A DNA stretch of 64,000 nt from Microcella sp. (GCF_025808395.1 NZ_CP075524.1:1302001-1366000); one strand, 5' to 3'; shown: positions 26,384 through 34,456, numbered from the stretch's first letter. Made by a program: numbers and translations. The notes: generated by a model from the letters alone, not told the origin.

Positions 26384-27598
26384 ATGGCCGACGACGCTCA
26401 CGCAGCCCACGCACCCTGGAAGCGCACCGCGGCAGCCGCGGGGCTTGTCGACGCTGAGGGCCAGGCTCGCCCCACGATCTTCGCCGAGATGTCGGCGTTG
26501 GCCGCGGAGCATGGCGCCATCAATCTGGGCCAAGGCTTTCCAGACGACGACGGCCCCGCCGAGGTTCTCGAAGCCGCTGTCGAGGCGATCAGGGGCGGCA
26601 TCAACCAATACCCCCCAGGGCGCGGGTTCGCCGACCTGCGCCACGCCGTCGCCGAGCATCAGCAGCGGTTCTACGGCCTTGACGTGAACCCCGAGTCGGG
26701 CGTGCTCGTGACGGCGGGCGCCACCGAGGCGATCGCGGCGAGCCTGCTCGCCTTCGCGGGCCCCGGTGACGAGGTGATCACCTTCGAGCCCTACTACGAC
26801 GCCTACGCGGCCGTGATCGGGCTCAGCGGCGCACGGCAGGTGACCGTCAGACTGCAAAGCCCCGACTTTCAACCGGTGCCGGCCGAGATCGACGCCGCCT
26901 TCAGCGACCGCACCCGGCTCGTCGTGCTGAACTCGCCGCACAACCCCACCGGCTCGATCCTCGAGCGCGAGCACATCGAGCGCATCGTCGCGCTCGCGGC
27001 GAAGCATGACGCGGTGATCGTGAGCGACGAGGTCTACGAGCACCTCGTCTACGACGGGCGCCGCCACGTTCCGGTCGCCGCGGCGGCGGGTGCTGCCGAG
27101 CGCACCCTCACGGTGTCGAGTGCGGCGAAGACGTTCTCGGTGACGGGCTGGAAGATCGGCTGGGTGACCGGCCCGGCCGCGCTCATCGACGCGGTGATCG
27201 CCGTCAAGCAGTGGCTCACCTACGTCAACGGCGCCCCTTTTCAAGGCGCAGTCGCGACCGGCTTGCGCATGCCCGATGAGTTCTTCGACGAGCTGCGGGC
27301 CACCCTGCAGCGTCGACGCGACCTGCTCGCGGCGGGACTCATCGACGCCGGCTTCTCGATCGCCCCGACCGCGGGGTCGTACTTCATCGTCGCCGAGCCG
27401 CCGGCAGCGCTCAGCCTGGGCGATGCGGCCACGAGTGCACGGGCGCTCGCGCTCGACCCGGGCGTGGTGTCGATTCCGTTGAGTGCGTTCGGCAGGTCAG
27501 ACGGCGGCGTCAGCCAGACCGCCCTGCGCTTCGCCTTCTGCAAACCAGACGACGCCATAGCCGAAGCGGCGCGGCGCCTGCAGACCCTGCGCCGTTAG
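26384..27598 (+). CDS. class I/II PLP-dependent aminotransferase
   Basis: A 404-residue fold-type I aminotransferase close to methionine/kynurenine aminotransferases (YbdL/KAT-like). Visible: INLGQGFPDDDG, GATEAIAASLLAF, the aromatic EPYYDAY, NSPHNPTGS (Asn binding PLP), and the PLP lysine in SSAAKTFSVTGWKIGW (about residue 250), with the carboxylate-binding Arg in ALRFAFCK. TACGCT (26372-26377) lies six bases before ATG, so the message is probably leaderless. Its 3' end overlaps that of the convergent nitrilase gene by four bases. Confidence 0.92.
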   Translation: MADDAHAAHAPWKRTAAAAGLVDAEGQARPTIFAEMSALAAEHGAINLGQGFPDDDGPAEVLEAAVEAIRGGINQYPPGRGFADLRHAVAEHQQRFYGLDVNPESGVLVTAGATEAIAASLLAFAGPGDEVITFEPYYDAYAAVIGLSGARQVTVRLQSPDFQPVPAEIDAAFSDRTRLVVLNSPHNPTGSILEREHIERIVALAAKHDAVIVSDEVYEHLVYDGRRHVPVAAAAGAAERTLTVSSAAKTFSVTGWKIGWVTGPAALIDAVIAVKQWLTYVNGAPFQGAVATGLRMPDEFFDELRATLQRRRDLLAAGLIDAGFSIAPTAGSYFIVAEPPAALSLGDAATSARALALDPGVVSIPLSAFGRSDGGVSQTALRFAFCKPDDAIAEAARRLQTLRR

Positions 27599-28407
27599 GC
27601 CGGCTCGACTCGGAATCGGCGCAACTGCAGCGCGGGGTTGAGACGGCGCACCTCATCGAGGTGGGCGCGCGAGACGGGGGCGACCGCAGCATCCGTCGCC
27701 GTCTCGATCGAGGCGAGCAGCTCGCCACGCGCGTCGACGATCATGCTGTGCCCGACCCCGACGGGGGGAATGTGGTCGGCAGCCGCCACATAGACGGTGT
27801 TCTCGATGGCGCGCGCCGTCACCAGGGTCGTCCAGGCGTGCACCTTGCCGGGGCCGGCGACCCACTCGCTGGGCACGAGCACGAGCTCGGCCCCCGCGTC
27901 GACGAGGCGGCGCGTCACTTCAGGAAAACGCAGGTCGTAGCAGGTCTGGATGCCCACGCGCAGCCCCAGCGCTTCGAACACTCGGGGCGGCTCGATGCCG
28001 CCGGGCTCGGCCCAGTCAGACTCGGTGGCTCCGAACGCGTCGTAGAGATGCAGCTTGCGCGAGACGCTGAGCAGCGTGCCGTCTGGCCCGACCGCGACGA
28101 TCGTGTTGCGAAAGCGGTCGTCGCGCGTGCCCGTCTCGATGAGGCCGGCGACGATGATGGAGCCCGTCTCACCGGCGAGGTCGGCGAGGCCGGCGACGAA
28201 GGGCCCGTCAAGGTTCTCAGCGGCCGCCAGCCAGTCGGGGCCCAGCTTCGGGGTGAAGTACGACGAGTACTCCGGAAAGACGATGAGCCCCGCGCCTTGC
28301 TCGACCGCCCGCAGGGCGAGCGCCCGCATGCTCGCGAGGTTGACCGCGCGATCGGCGACGGGGCCGAACTGGCAGACGGCGACGGCGTGGGCGGTGGGCG
28401 AAGTCAC
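27595..28407 (-). CDS. carbon-nitrogen (nitrilase-superfamily) hydrolase
   Basis: A 270-residue nitrilase-superfamily enzyme. The Glu-Lys-Cys triad is visible: Glu in VFPEYSS, Lys in SRKLHLYD, Cys in GIQTCYDLRFPE. The size and spacing fit the Nit/omega-amidase-like branches. Its convergent neighbour is a methionine/kynurenine-type aminotransferase; such aminotransferases produce alpha-keto acids that omega-amidases hydrolyse, so a joint role is possible. GTG start with TAGGCT seven bases before (28415-28420). Confidence 0.88.
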   Translation of the reverse strand: MTSPTAHAVAVCQFGPVADRAVNLASMRALALRAVEQGAGLIVFPEYSSYFTPKLGPDWLAAAENLDGPFVAGLADLAGETGSIIVAGLIETGTRDDRFRNTIVAVGPDGTLLSVSRKLHLYDAFGATESDWAEPGGIEPPRVFEALGLRVGIQTCYDLRFPEVTRRLVDAGAELVLVPSEWVAGPGKVHAWTTLVTARAIENTVYVAAADHIPPVGVGHSMIVDARGELLASIETATDAAVAPVSRAHLDEVRRLNPALQLRRFRVEPA

Positions 28408-28454
28408 GGCCCTCAGCCTAGGTGCGACCCGACCGCTCTGCCACGATAGAGACC

Positions 28455-29339
28455 ATGGTCGCCTCGCTCATCGTTCTCGGCTCAGCCAACACCGACTACA
28501 CCGTGCTCGTCGAGCGCCACCCCCTGCCGGGCGAGACGCTGCTCGGCGACGAGCTCGTCGTGGCGACGGGCGGCAAGGGTGCCAATCAGGCTCTCGCGGC
28601 TGCGCGGTCGGGCGCGATGCCCGTCTTTCTCGGTGCCGTCGGAGATGACGCCAACGGTCGGCAGATGCTCGACGCGCTGGGGTCGGGAGGCGTCGACGTG
28701 TCGAGTGTCGCCGTGGTCGACGACGCACCGACGGGCATCGCCCTCATCACGGTGTCGCGCGACGGCGAGAACACGATCGTCGTCGCGGCAGGAGCCAACG
28801 CGCGAGTCAACGCACATGAGGTCGAGGCTGCGCTGCGCGCGGTTGCGGGGCCAGGCACGGTGCTGCTCGCGCAGCTCGAGATTCCGCTGCAGGTGGTGGT
28901 CGAGGCGGCCGCGATCGTCGACGAACTGGGCGGGCGAACGGTGCTGAATCTGTCGCCGAGTCGTGAGATTCCGGATGCCCTGCTCGAGCTCTGCGACCCC
29001 CTGGTGGTCAACGAGGCCGAAGCCCACGACCTCACCGGCCTGACCGTCGACTCAGTCGATCACGCCACGGCCGCGGCCGCCGCGTTGCTCGAGCGCTGCC
29101 GCAGCGTCGTCATCACGCTCGGTGGCGACGGCGCCGTCTTCGCGGCGCCGGGTGCCAGCGGCCACCTGCCAGCGCCGCGAGTCACCGTCGTCGACACCAC
29201 CGGTGCCGGAGACGCCTTCGTCGGCGCCCTGTGCGCAGAGCTCGCCGATGGCGCCGACCTGCGCACCGCCGCGAGTCGGGGCGTCGATGCTGGAGCCGCC
29301 GCCGTGCAGTGGCTCGGAGCCCAGCCGCCCCGCGCCTGA
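28455..29339 (+). CDS. ribokinase-like PfkB-family sugar kinase
   Basis: A 294-residue PfkB kinase, closest in appearance to ribokinase. The two signatures are present: substrate-side VATGGKGANQALAAARSG (about residue 36) and the catalytic DTTGAGDAFVGAL near residue 247, with Asp as general base. Start chosen at ATG 28455; an earlier in-frame codon at 28422 adds residues not typical of the family. No ribose transporter is adjacent, so the substrate is uncertain. Confidence 0.88.
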   Translation: MVASLIVLGSANTDYTVLVERHPLPGETLLGDELVVATGGKGANQALAAARSGAMPVFLGAVGDDANGRQMLDALGSGGVDVSSVAVVDDAPTGIALITVSRDGENTIVVAAGANARVNAHEVEAALRAVAGPGTVLLAQLEIPLQVVVEAAAIVDELGGRTVLNLSPSREIPDALLELCDPLVVNEAEAHDLTGLTVDSVDHATAAAAALLERCRSVVITLGGDGAVFAAPGASGHLPAPRVTVVDTTGAGDAFVGALCAELADGADLRTAASRGVDAGAAAVQWLGAQPPRA

Positions 29340-29345
29340 ATCGAG

Positions 29346-29373
29346 TTCAACTCCCACGCGCGAGTGCTAGCGT
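29346..29373 (+). promoter_or_regulatory. putative promoter of the heliorhodopsin gene
   Basis: TTCAAC (29346-29351), 16-base spacer, TAGCGT (29368-29373), about 30 bases before the ATG; AAGGAG precedes the start codon. Confidence 0.45.
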
Positions 29374-29403
29374 CGGCCGCACATCTCACGAAGGAGTGCA
29401 GTC

Positions 29404-30207
29404 ATGGCGCAGAAGGTCTACACCCCCGAGCAGCAGATCGACAGGCTGCGCATCTACAACATCGTCGCCGGAACCGCCCACCTGCTGCAGGCGATCGGCT
29501 TCGCGATCGTGCTCACCATGCTGAGCACGCAAGTGCTGTTCGCCGTCACCGCCGACTACCTGGCTGGCCCTCCCGGCGTGCCGATCCCGCCCGAGCGGGT
29601 CACGCTGTTCGAGGTCAACATCGGCATCGGCGTCGTCGCCTTCCTCGCGCTCAGCGCGTTCTTCCACTTCTTCATCTCGAGCCCGTGGTTCTTCGGCCGC
29701 TACAAGAACGGACTGCTGCAGAACCGCAACTACTTTCGCTGGACGGAGTACGCGCTCAGCTCGTCGATCATGATCTGGCTCATCCTCGCCATCAACGGCG
29801 TCACCGACATCGGCGCGCTGTTCGCCGTCTTCGCGGTCAACGCCGCAATGATTCTGTTCGGGGCATTGCAAGAGAAGTACGAGCAGCCCGGCTCGGGTGG
29901 CCTGCTGCCGTTCATCTTCGGCTCGATGGTGGGCATCGTGCCCTGGATCTTGGTGCTCATCTACTTCTTGCGCCCGGGCAGCGAGAGTGAGGTCGCGCCG
30001 CCCGCGTTCGTCGTGGGCATCGTCATCTCGCTCTTCATCTTCTTCAACACCTTCGCGATCAACCAGTGGCTGCAGTACAAGCAGGTTGGCAAGTGGAAGA
30101 GCTACTTGCAGGGCGAGCGCACCTACATCACACTGAGTCTCGTGGCAAAAACCGCGCTCGCCTGGCAGGTGTTCTCAGGCGCCATCATTCCCGCGATCGC
30201 ATCGTGA
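29404..30207 (+). CDS. heliorhodopsin
   Basis: A 267-residue seven-helix retinal protein of the heliorhodopsin family. Family knowledge: unlike type I rhodopsins, its N-terminus faces the cytoplasm, it has a long photocycle and no known pumping. Sequence evidence: Lys249 (SLVAKTALAWQ) is the retinal Schiff-base lysine and Glu115 (FRWTEYALSSS) the counterion. Compared with heliorhodopsin 48C12 (K241, E107, Y108, H80, S76, S237), I find K249, E115, Y116, H88, S84 and S245, all shifted by exactly eight, plus His26 for H23. HFFISSPWFFGRYKNGL is also characteristic. Start supported by AAGGAG. No retinal synthesis gene is in the window. The next gene follows after 15 bases. Confidence 0.95.
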   Translation: MAQKVYTPEQQIDRLRIYNIVAGTAHLLQAIGFAIVLTMLSTQVLFAVTADYLAGPPGVPIPPERVTLFEVNIGIGVVAFLALSAFFHFFISSPWFFGRYKNGLLQNRNYFRWTEYALSSSIMIWLILAINGVTDIGALFAVFAVNAAMILFGALQEKYEQPGSGGLLPFIFGSMVGIVPWILVLIYFLRPGSESEVAPPAFVVGIVISLFIFFNTFAINQWLQYKQVGKWKSYLQGERTYITLSLVAKTALAWQVFSGAIIPAIAS

Positions 30208-30222
30208 CGACAGCGTGTCGCC

Positions 30223-30534
30223 ATGTCTGATTACGAATTCTCCGTCTCGGTTCTCGCAGAAGACGGCGGCCCCGACGCGCCGCTCCGCGAACGATTCGCG
30301 ACCGTCATCGCCTACCGTCTCGAACTGCTCAACGAACGAGACGGCACCTACCCGGCCGTGGGCGACTGGTTCGACTTTCTCGACTCGTTCGATGGCCCGT
30401 TCGCCTGGCAGATGACCGATGAAGAGTTCGAGGCCAACCCGCCGACCCGCGTCGACTTCGAGGTTGTCGGAGTGACCCCGACCGAGGCGGCAGGCTCGGG
30501 CCTCGTCACGGTGACTGCTCGACTCGCATCGTAG
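30223..30534 (+). CDS. small acidic protein directly downstream of heliorhodopsin
   Basis: A 103-residue, strongly acidic, soluble protein with no recognised family, no membrane segment and no cysteine. It contains FATVIAYRLELLNERDGTYP and VGDWFDFLDSF. It starts 15 bases after the heliorhodopsin stop and no promoter or terminator lies between, so the two are probably cotranscribed. A stem-loop follows its stop codon. Whether it is a heliorhodopsin partner cannot be told from sequence. Confidence 0.7.
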   Translation: MSDYEFSVSVLAEDGGPDAPLRERFATVIAYRLELLNERDGTYPAVGDWFDFLDSFDGPFAWQMTDEEFEANPPTRVDFEVVGVTPTEAAGSGLVTVTARLAS

Positions 30535-30562
30535 CGATGACGCTCGTCAACTCACGAGCGGC

Positions 30563-30599
30563 CGGTGCTCTCAGTCAACCCGAATGAGTGAGAGCACCG
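30563..30599. terminator. stem-loop after the heliorhodopsin operon
   Basis: CGGTGCTCTCA (30563-30573) and TGAGAGCACCG (30589-30599) form a perfect 11-bp stem with a 15-base loop, 28 bases after the small gene's stop. No U-run follows, so it is a likely but not typical terminator. Confidence 0.6.
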
Positions 30600-30842
30600 A
30601 CCGTGTCGAGCGGCGTGCGATCGCGAACCTGAAGGGGGGCGGTCGCGCACGCCCAGGCGGGTCCCCTACCCGACGCGCCCATCGTCGCGCGTAGCGCAGA
30701 GGGTCGCAAGCACCGACGGGCCTGAAGCTTCGCAAAGCGAATACCGGGGGCTCGCCTCGCGTCTGCCGGCTGCGCCTGACTGCTCGTGCTGCGCCGGTAG
30801 CCTCGAGAGCGTGCGGAATATCGACAGAGACCGGGGGCCGGC
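30600..30842. other. gene-free stretch with structured sequence
   Basis: No coding frame here looks real. GGCGTGCG (near 30611) pairs with CGCACGCC (near 30645), giving a stem around an AACCTGAAGGGGGG loop, and further GC-rich self-complementary pieces follow. It may be the leader of the PAP2 gene or a small RNA; nothing more can be supported. Confidence 0.3.
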
Positions 30843-31688
30843 ATGAGTGCGTCAGCCTCACGTCGACCGTCTGCCGCACTCATCGCACTGCTGGCGGGCG
30901 CCAGCGTCGTGGCACTGTGGTGGGCGTTCATCACCACGTCGACCGGTCAACGCATCGAAGGAGTCGCGCTCGACAGTTCTCTGATCGGCAGACGAACGCT
31001 CGCGGCTCCGACGCTCGCGGTGCTCGAGCTGCTCTCGCTGCCGTTTCTCGCCATCGTGACACTCTGCGGAGTCGCCGTGACGGCCGCGCGTCGACACTGG
31101 ATGCTGGCGGTCGCTATTCCCCTGTTCGTCTTCGCAGCGAACGCGACGACGCAGGTGCTCAAGAACGTCGTGATCACTCGCCCCGACTTCGGGCTCGCAC
31201 ACGACTACGGCAACTCCTTTCCGAGCGGGCACACCACGGTGGCCGCCACTGCGGCGGTCGTCGCGATTCTCGCGGTTCCGTCGGCGTGGCGCTGGTTGGC
31301 GGCCGTGCTCGGTTGGGGCTTCGCCGCGATCACCGGCATCGCCACCATGGTCAACGGTTGGCACCGGGCATCAGATGTGGTCGCCGCCCTGCTCGTCGCG
31401 CTCGCGTGGGCCGCCCTGACGCTCGCGGTGATCGGCCCGCAGCCGTCGTCGCCACGAGGGTCGACTGCCACAGTTGTCACCTCGCGACTGCTCACCCGCG
31501 CCGGGGTCGTGGCCGCGGCGCTCGCCACTGTCGCGCTGGTGATCACGTTGTGGGGCGTCGAGGCGCTGGGCTCGACCGCACGAGTGGCGCTCATCATCGC
31601 GTACGCGGGCGCATGGTCGGCGGTGGCCGCGATCAGCTGCCTGGCGGCGGCGATTCTGCTGCGTTTGAGCACGTCGCAGGCTCGGTGA
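30843..31688 (+). CDS. PAP2-family membrane phosphatase
   Basis: A 281-residue integral membrane phosphatase. The three-part PAP2 motif is complete: KNVVITRP (about residue 101), FPSGHT (about 122) and TMVNGWHRASDV (about 165-176). Likely substrates are undecaprenyl pyrophosphate or other lipid phosphates on the outer face of the membrane. About seven membrane helices; the last two lie after the catalytic domain. Upstream gene-free stretch of about 300 bases. Confidence 0.9.
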   Translation: MSASASRRPSAALIALLAGASVVALWWAFITTSTGQRIEGVALDSSLIGRRTLAAPTLAVLELLSLPFLAIVTLCGVAVTAARRHWMLAVAIPLFVFAANATTQVLKNVVITRPDFGLAHDYGNSFPSGHTTVAATAAVVAILAVPSAWRWLAAVLGWGFAAITGIATMVNGWHRASDVVAALLVALAWAALTLAVIGPQPSSPRGSTATVVTSRLLTRAGVVAAALATVALVITLWGVEALGSTARVALIIAYAGAWSAVAAISCLAAAILLRLSTSQAR

Positions 31689-31700
31689 TCGATCAGCTCA

Positions 31701-31729
31701 TTGCCCGATAGACATCGGATGTTTATACT
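31701..31729 (+). promoter_or_regulatory. promoter of the FAH/SDR operon with operator in the spacer
   Basis: TTGCCC (31701-31706), 17-base spacer, TATACT (31724-31729). The imperfect palindrome ACATCGGATGT (31712-31722) fills the spacer, the typical position for a repressor site. A second copy, ACATCCGATGT, is at 31879-31889 inside the first gene. Confidence 0.65.
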
Positions 31730-31794
31730 GGGCGTGGATCGTGCACCCCCACTGCGGCAACCCGCTGCATTCGAGACCAGTCGGCAGGAGTTTT

Positions 31795-32655
31795 ATGAAG
31801 TTCGCCAGGCTCGGCGAGGTCGGTCGAGAAGTGCCGGTGGTCTTCCACGACGGTCAGTACTTCGACCTCAGTTCATTGACATCCGATGTTCACGGAGACT
31901 TTCTTGCTGACGACCCTGTCGGTCGCACCTCGGCAGCGCTCCGAGCCGGCACGCTGCCGCTCATGGTCGAGGCTGAATCGTTGCGCATCGGCGCTCCGAT
32001 CGCACGCCCGAGCGCTGTGGTGTGCATCGGATTGAACTACGCCGCGCATGCGGCGGAGTCGGGAACCGCACCACCCGACGCCCCCGTCATGTTTCTCAAG
32101 ACCCCGAACACCGTCGTCGGACCGAACGACACGATCACCATTCCTCGAGGAAGCACCGCCACCGACTGGGAGGTCGAACTGGGCGTCGTCATCGGCCGTC
32201 GAGCCGCTTACCTTGAATCACCGGACGACTCGAACGCGCACATTGCGGGGTACGTCGTCGCGAACGACCTCTCTGAGCGCACCTTTCAACTCGAGGTCTC
32301 TGGCGGCCAGTGGTCGAAAGGCAAGTGCGCGCCCGGCTTCAACCCCACCGGGCCGTGGCTCGTGACGCCCGACGAGGTCGACTCCACGGCGCTGAGACTG
32401 CGAAGCTTCGTCAATGGCGCACCGCGACAAGACTCGTCGACTGCCGACATGATCTTCAGCGTCGACCAGATCATCTGGCATCTGTCGCAGTATCTGACGC
32501 TCGAGCCCGGCGACCTCGTGCTCACCGGCACCCCAGAGGGTGTCGCGCTCTCTGGCCGGTTCTCATACCTTGCGCCCGGCGACGTCGTCGACATCGACAT
32601 CGAGGGTCTCGGCCATCAGCGTCAGCACTTCATCGCCTGGGAGGCCGCCCGATGA
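31795..32655 (+). CDS. fumarylacetoacetate-hydrolase-family protein, probable diketo-deoxy sugar acid hydrolase
   Basis: A 286-residue FAH-fold enzyme. Start at ATG 31795 is fixed by CAGGAG five bases before it. Typical segments: CIGLNYAAHAAESG, metal-site DWEVELGVVIG, NDLSERTFQLE, GKCAPGFNPTGPWLV and VLTGTPEGVALSG. The GGQWSKGK stretch is typical of 2,4-diketo-3-deoxy-L-fuconate hydrolase and ureidoglycolate-lyase-like members. Overlap with an SDR gene (ATGA) and a nearby fuconolactonase-like gene favour the L-fucose/L-rhamnose branch. The second ACATCCGATGT site lies within codons about 29-32. Confidence 0.85.
   Translation: MKFARLGEVGREVPVVFHDGQYFDLSSLTSDVHGDFLADDPVGRTSAALRAGTLPLMVEAESLRIGAPIARPSAVVCIGLNYAAHAAESGTAPPDAPVMFLKTPNTVVGPNDTITIPRGSTATDWEVELGVVIGRRAAYLESPDDSNAHIAGYVVANDLSERTFQLEVSGGQWSKGKCAPGFNPTGPWLVTPDEVDSTALRLRSFVNGAPRQDSSTADMIFSVDQIIWHLSQYLTLEPGDLVLTGTPEGVALSGRFSYLAPGDVVDIDIEGLGHQRQHFIAWEAAR
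31879..31889. promoter_or_regulatory. second ACATCNGATGT site
   Basis: ACATCCGATGT, the reverse complement of the site in the promoter spacer, 156 bases downstream of it inside the FAH gene. Two sites at this spacing could bind one looping repressor; chance cannot be excluded. Confidence 0.45.
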
Positions 32656-33413
32656 CCGCGCCGCAGTTCGACGGCCTGGTCGCCGTCGTCACGGGCGGGG
32701 CGTCAGGAATCGGGGCGGCTATCGTCGCGCGGCTTCGCGAGCACGGCGCGATCGTCGCCGTGCTCGACCGCGACATCGCGCACGCCGATACCGCAGTGTC
32801 GGCCTTCCATGCCGATGTCTCAGACCGTCGAAGCGTCGATGCCGCCATGGCAAGCGTCGGTGAGCGCTTCGGGCGCATCGACATTCTCGTCAACAACGCG
32901 GGCATCGGCGCGCAGGGTGACATCACAGCGAACGACGACGACGAGTGGGCCAGAGTGCAGTCGGTCAACGTGACCGGAATCGCGCGCACGTCAGCCGCGG
33001 CGATGCCCTGGTTGCGCCGATCGCCGAGTGCCGCCATCTGCAACATCGGCTCGGTCGCCGCAATCGTCGGAATGCAGCAGCGCGCCCTCTACAGTGCGAC
33101 GAAGGGGGCTGTCGTGGCGCTCACGCGCGCCATGGCCGCAGACCATCTGCGCGAGGGCATTCGAGTGAACGCCGTGAACCCCGGAACGGTCGACACCGAG
33201 TGGGTCGCCAGGCTGCTCGGCTCGGCCGAGAACCCTGCCGCAGAGCGCGCAGCGCTCGAAGCGCGTCAGCCGCACGGACGACTCATCGAGGCCCTCGAGG
33301 TGGCCGATGCAGTGCTCTACCTGGTCAGCCCGCTCTCTCGCTCGACGACGGGAACCTGCGTCGAGGTCGACGGCGGCATGGCTGCCCTCCGACTGCGCCC
33401 CGCGGCAGGGTGA
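32652..33413 (+). CDS. short-chain dehydrogenase/reductase, probable 2-keto-3-deoxy-L-fuconate dehydrogenase
   Basis: A 253-residue SDR, translationally coupled to the FAH gene by an ATGA overlap. Rossmann motif TGGASGIG (residues about 15-22), acidic residue after strand 2 (LDRD) implying NAD+, NNAGIG, catalytic Ser in NIGSVAAI and YSATK. Neighbouring FAH hydrolase and lactonase genes suggest it oxidises 2-keto-3-deoxy-L-fuconate or the free sugar; the exact step is inferred. Confidence 0.87.
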   Translation: MTAPQFDGLVAVVTGGASGIGAAIVARLREHGAIVAVLDRDIAHADTAVSAFHADVSDRRSVDAAMASVGERFGRIDILVNNAGIGAQGDITANDDDEWARVQSVNVTGIARTSAAAMPWLRRSPSAAICNIGSVAAIVGMQQRALYSATKGAVVALTRAMAADHLREGIRVNAVNPGTVDTEWVARLLGSAENPAAERAALEARQPHGRLIEALEVADAVLYLVSPLSRSTTGTCVEVDGGMAALRLRPAAG

Positions 33414-33417
33414 CGAC

Positions 33418-34266
33418 TCACGCCACCTGATAGACGCGTGCAGCGTTCGACCAGAGAATCGCGTCTGCGCGGTCGCTGACGCGGTCGGCCAGCCAGTCTG
33501 TCACCGTCGTGAACCATCGACCGTAGTCAGGCGAGACCGGCCAGTCGCCGCCGAACAGCAGCCGCTCAGGGCCGAATGCATGCAGTGCTGCGTCGAGATA
33601 GGGCCACAGTTGCTCTGCGCGCCACTCACCGCGGATTTCGGCGGGCAGCCCCGAGAGCTTGCACCATGTGTTGGGGCGCTCAGCGAGAGCGCGCAGGTCG
33701 TCGAGCCACGCCACAACACGAGCCTCTGCGGGCTGCTCATGCATGCCCATGGGCGGCTTACCGAGGTGATCGAGCACGATCGACAACTCCGGAACCGCAT
33801 CGGCGAGTGCGACCACGTCGCCGAGCTGACTCCACCGCACGCACGCATCGAACGTCAAACCGGCCCTCGCGACTCGCCGCGCTCCGTCGCAGAACTGACG
33901 GGTGGTGGCAAAACCGTCAGCCTCGTCTTGCAGAAGTCGCCGCACGCCCACCACGAGACGGCGGTGTGCCAGGGCGTCGAGTTCATCGTCAACAGCGTCA
34001 CCGCGCTCGACGCCTGCGCGAGCGACGATGCCGCGAATACTGAGCCCCTCGCTCAGCGACGTGACCGAGTCGACCTCGAGCAGCGACTGCGAGGGCAGCG
34101 GATCAGCCTCGACGACGATGAACGAACGCTCCACCGTCGGCTGCACGCCGGCGAGCTCCTCGACGAGCTCGCTCGACGCGAATCGTCGTCGCAAAGGGCC
34201 GTCGAGCCACTCGTACGTCACGACAGCGGGATCCCAGAGATGCAGATGGGAGTCGAGAACGCGCAT
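33418..34266 (-). CDS. amidohydrolase-family protein, probable L-fucono/rhamnono-lactonase
   Basis: A 282-residue amidohydrolase of the sugar-lactonase type (COG3618-like): metal-site LDSHLHLWDP at the N-terminus, VLDHLGKPP (His about 168), WCKLSGLP, and the C-terminal LLFGGDWPVSP with its Asp. It opens the lactone formed when L-fucose or L-rhamnose is oxidised. It converges on the FAH/SDR operon with four bases between stop codons. No dehydratase or transporter gene is present here, so the pathway is only partly encoded in the window. Confidence 0.86.
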   Translation of the reverse strand: MRVLDSHLHLWDPAVVTYEWLDGPLRRRFASSELVEELAGVQPTVERSFIVVEADPLPSQSLLEVDSVTSLSEGLSIRGIVARAGVERGDAVDDELDALAHRRLVVGVRRLLQDEADGFATTRQFCDGARRVARAGLTFDACVRWSQLGDVVALADAVPELSIVLDHLGKPPMGMHEQPAEARVVAWLDDLRALAERPNTWCKLSGLPAEIRGEWRAEQLWPYLDAALHAFGPERLLFGGDWPVSPDYGRWFTTVTDWLADRVSDRADAILWSNAARVYQVA

Positions 34267-34283
34267 GACCGCTGCCTTTCGCA

Positions 34284-34317
34284 GAAGACCCCCGAACCGT
34301 GAGGTTCGAGGGTCTTC
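34284..34317. terminator. strong stem-loop downstream of the initiator tRNA
   Basis: GAAGACCC-C-CGAACC (34284-34298), loop GTGA, GGTTCG-A-GGGTCTTC (34303-34317): a 14-bp stem with one mismatch. It lies 20 bases after the tRNA 3' end on the minus strand and 18 bases before the lactonase start, so it separates the two transcripts. Confidence 0.7.
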
Positions 34318-34337
34318 GTGGCCCTGAATCAGGACGA

Positions 34338-34414
34338 TGGTTGCGGGGGCAGGATTTGAACCTACGACCTCTGGGTTATGAGCCCAGCGAGCTACCGAAC
34401 TGCTCCACCCCGCG
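34338..34414 (-). tRNA. initiator tRNA-Met (CAT)
   Basis: Seventy-seven bases including an encoded CCA. The anticodon CAT occupies 34378-34380. Initiator features: the acceptor stem begins with C (CGCGGGG) opposite A of CCCCGCA, leaving the 1-72 pair open; the anticodon stem ends in three G-C pairs (GGGCTCATAACCC). The T arm reads GGTTCAAATCC. Complete cloverleaf; no intron. Confidence 0.97.
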
Positions 34415-34425
34415 GCGCAGAGTCA

Positions 34426-34456
34426 AGCCTAGCAGGCTGATGAGGCCCAGAGCCAA
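34426..34456 (-). promoter_or_regulatory. putative promoter of the initiator tRNA
   Basis: On the minus strand TTGGCT (34451-34456), 19-base spacer, TAGGCT (34426-34431), 11 bases before the tRNA 5' end. Confidence 0.45.

Noticed and set aside
30571..30879. Minus-strand frame of 102 codons in the gap before the PAP2 gene
   Set aside because: Arg/Pro-rich, begins inside the PAP2 gene, no ribosome-binding site, and covers a stem-loop.
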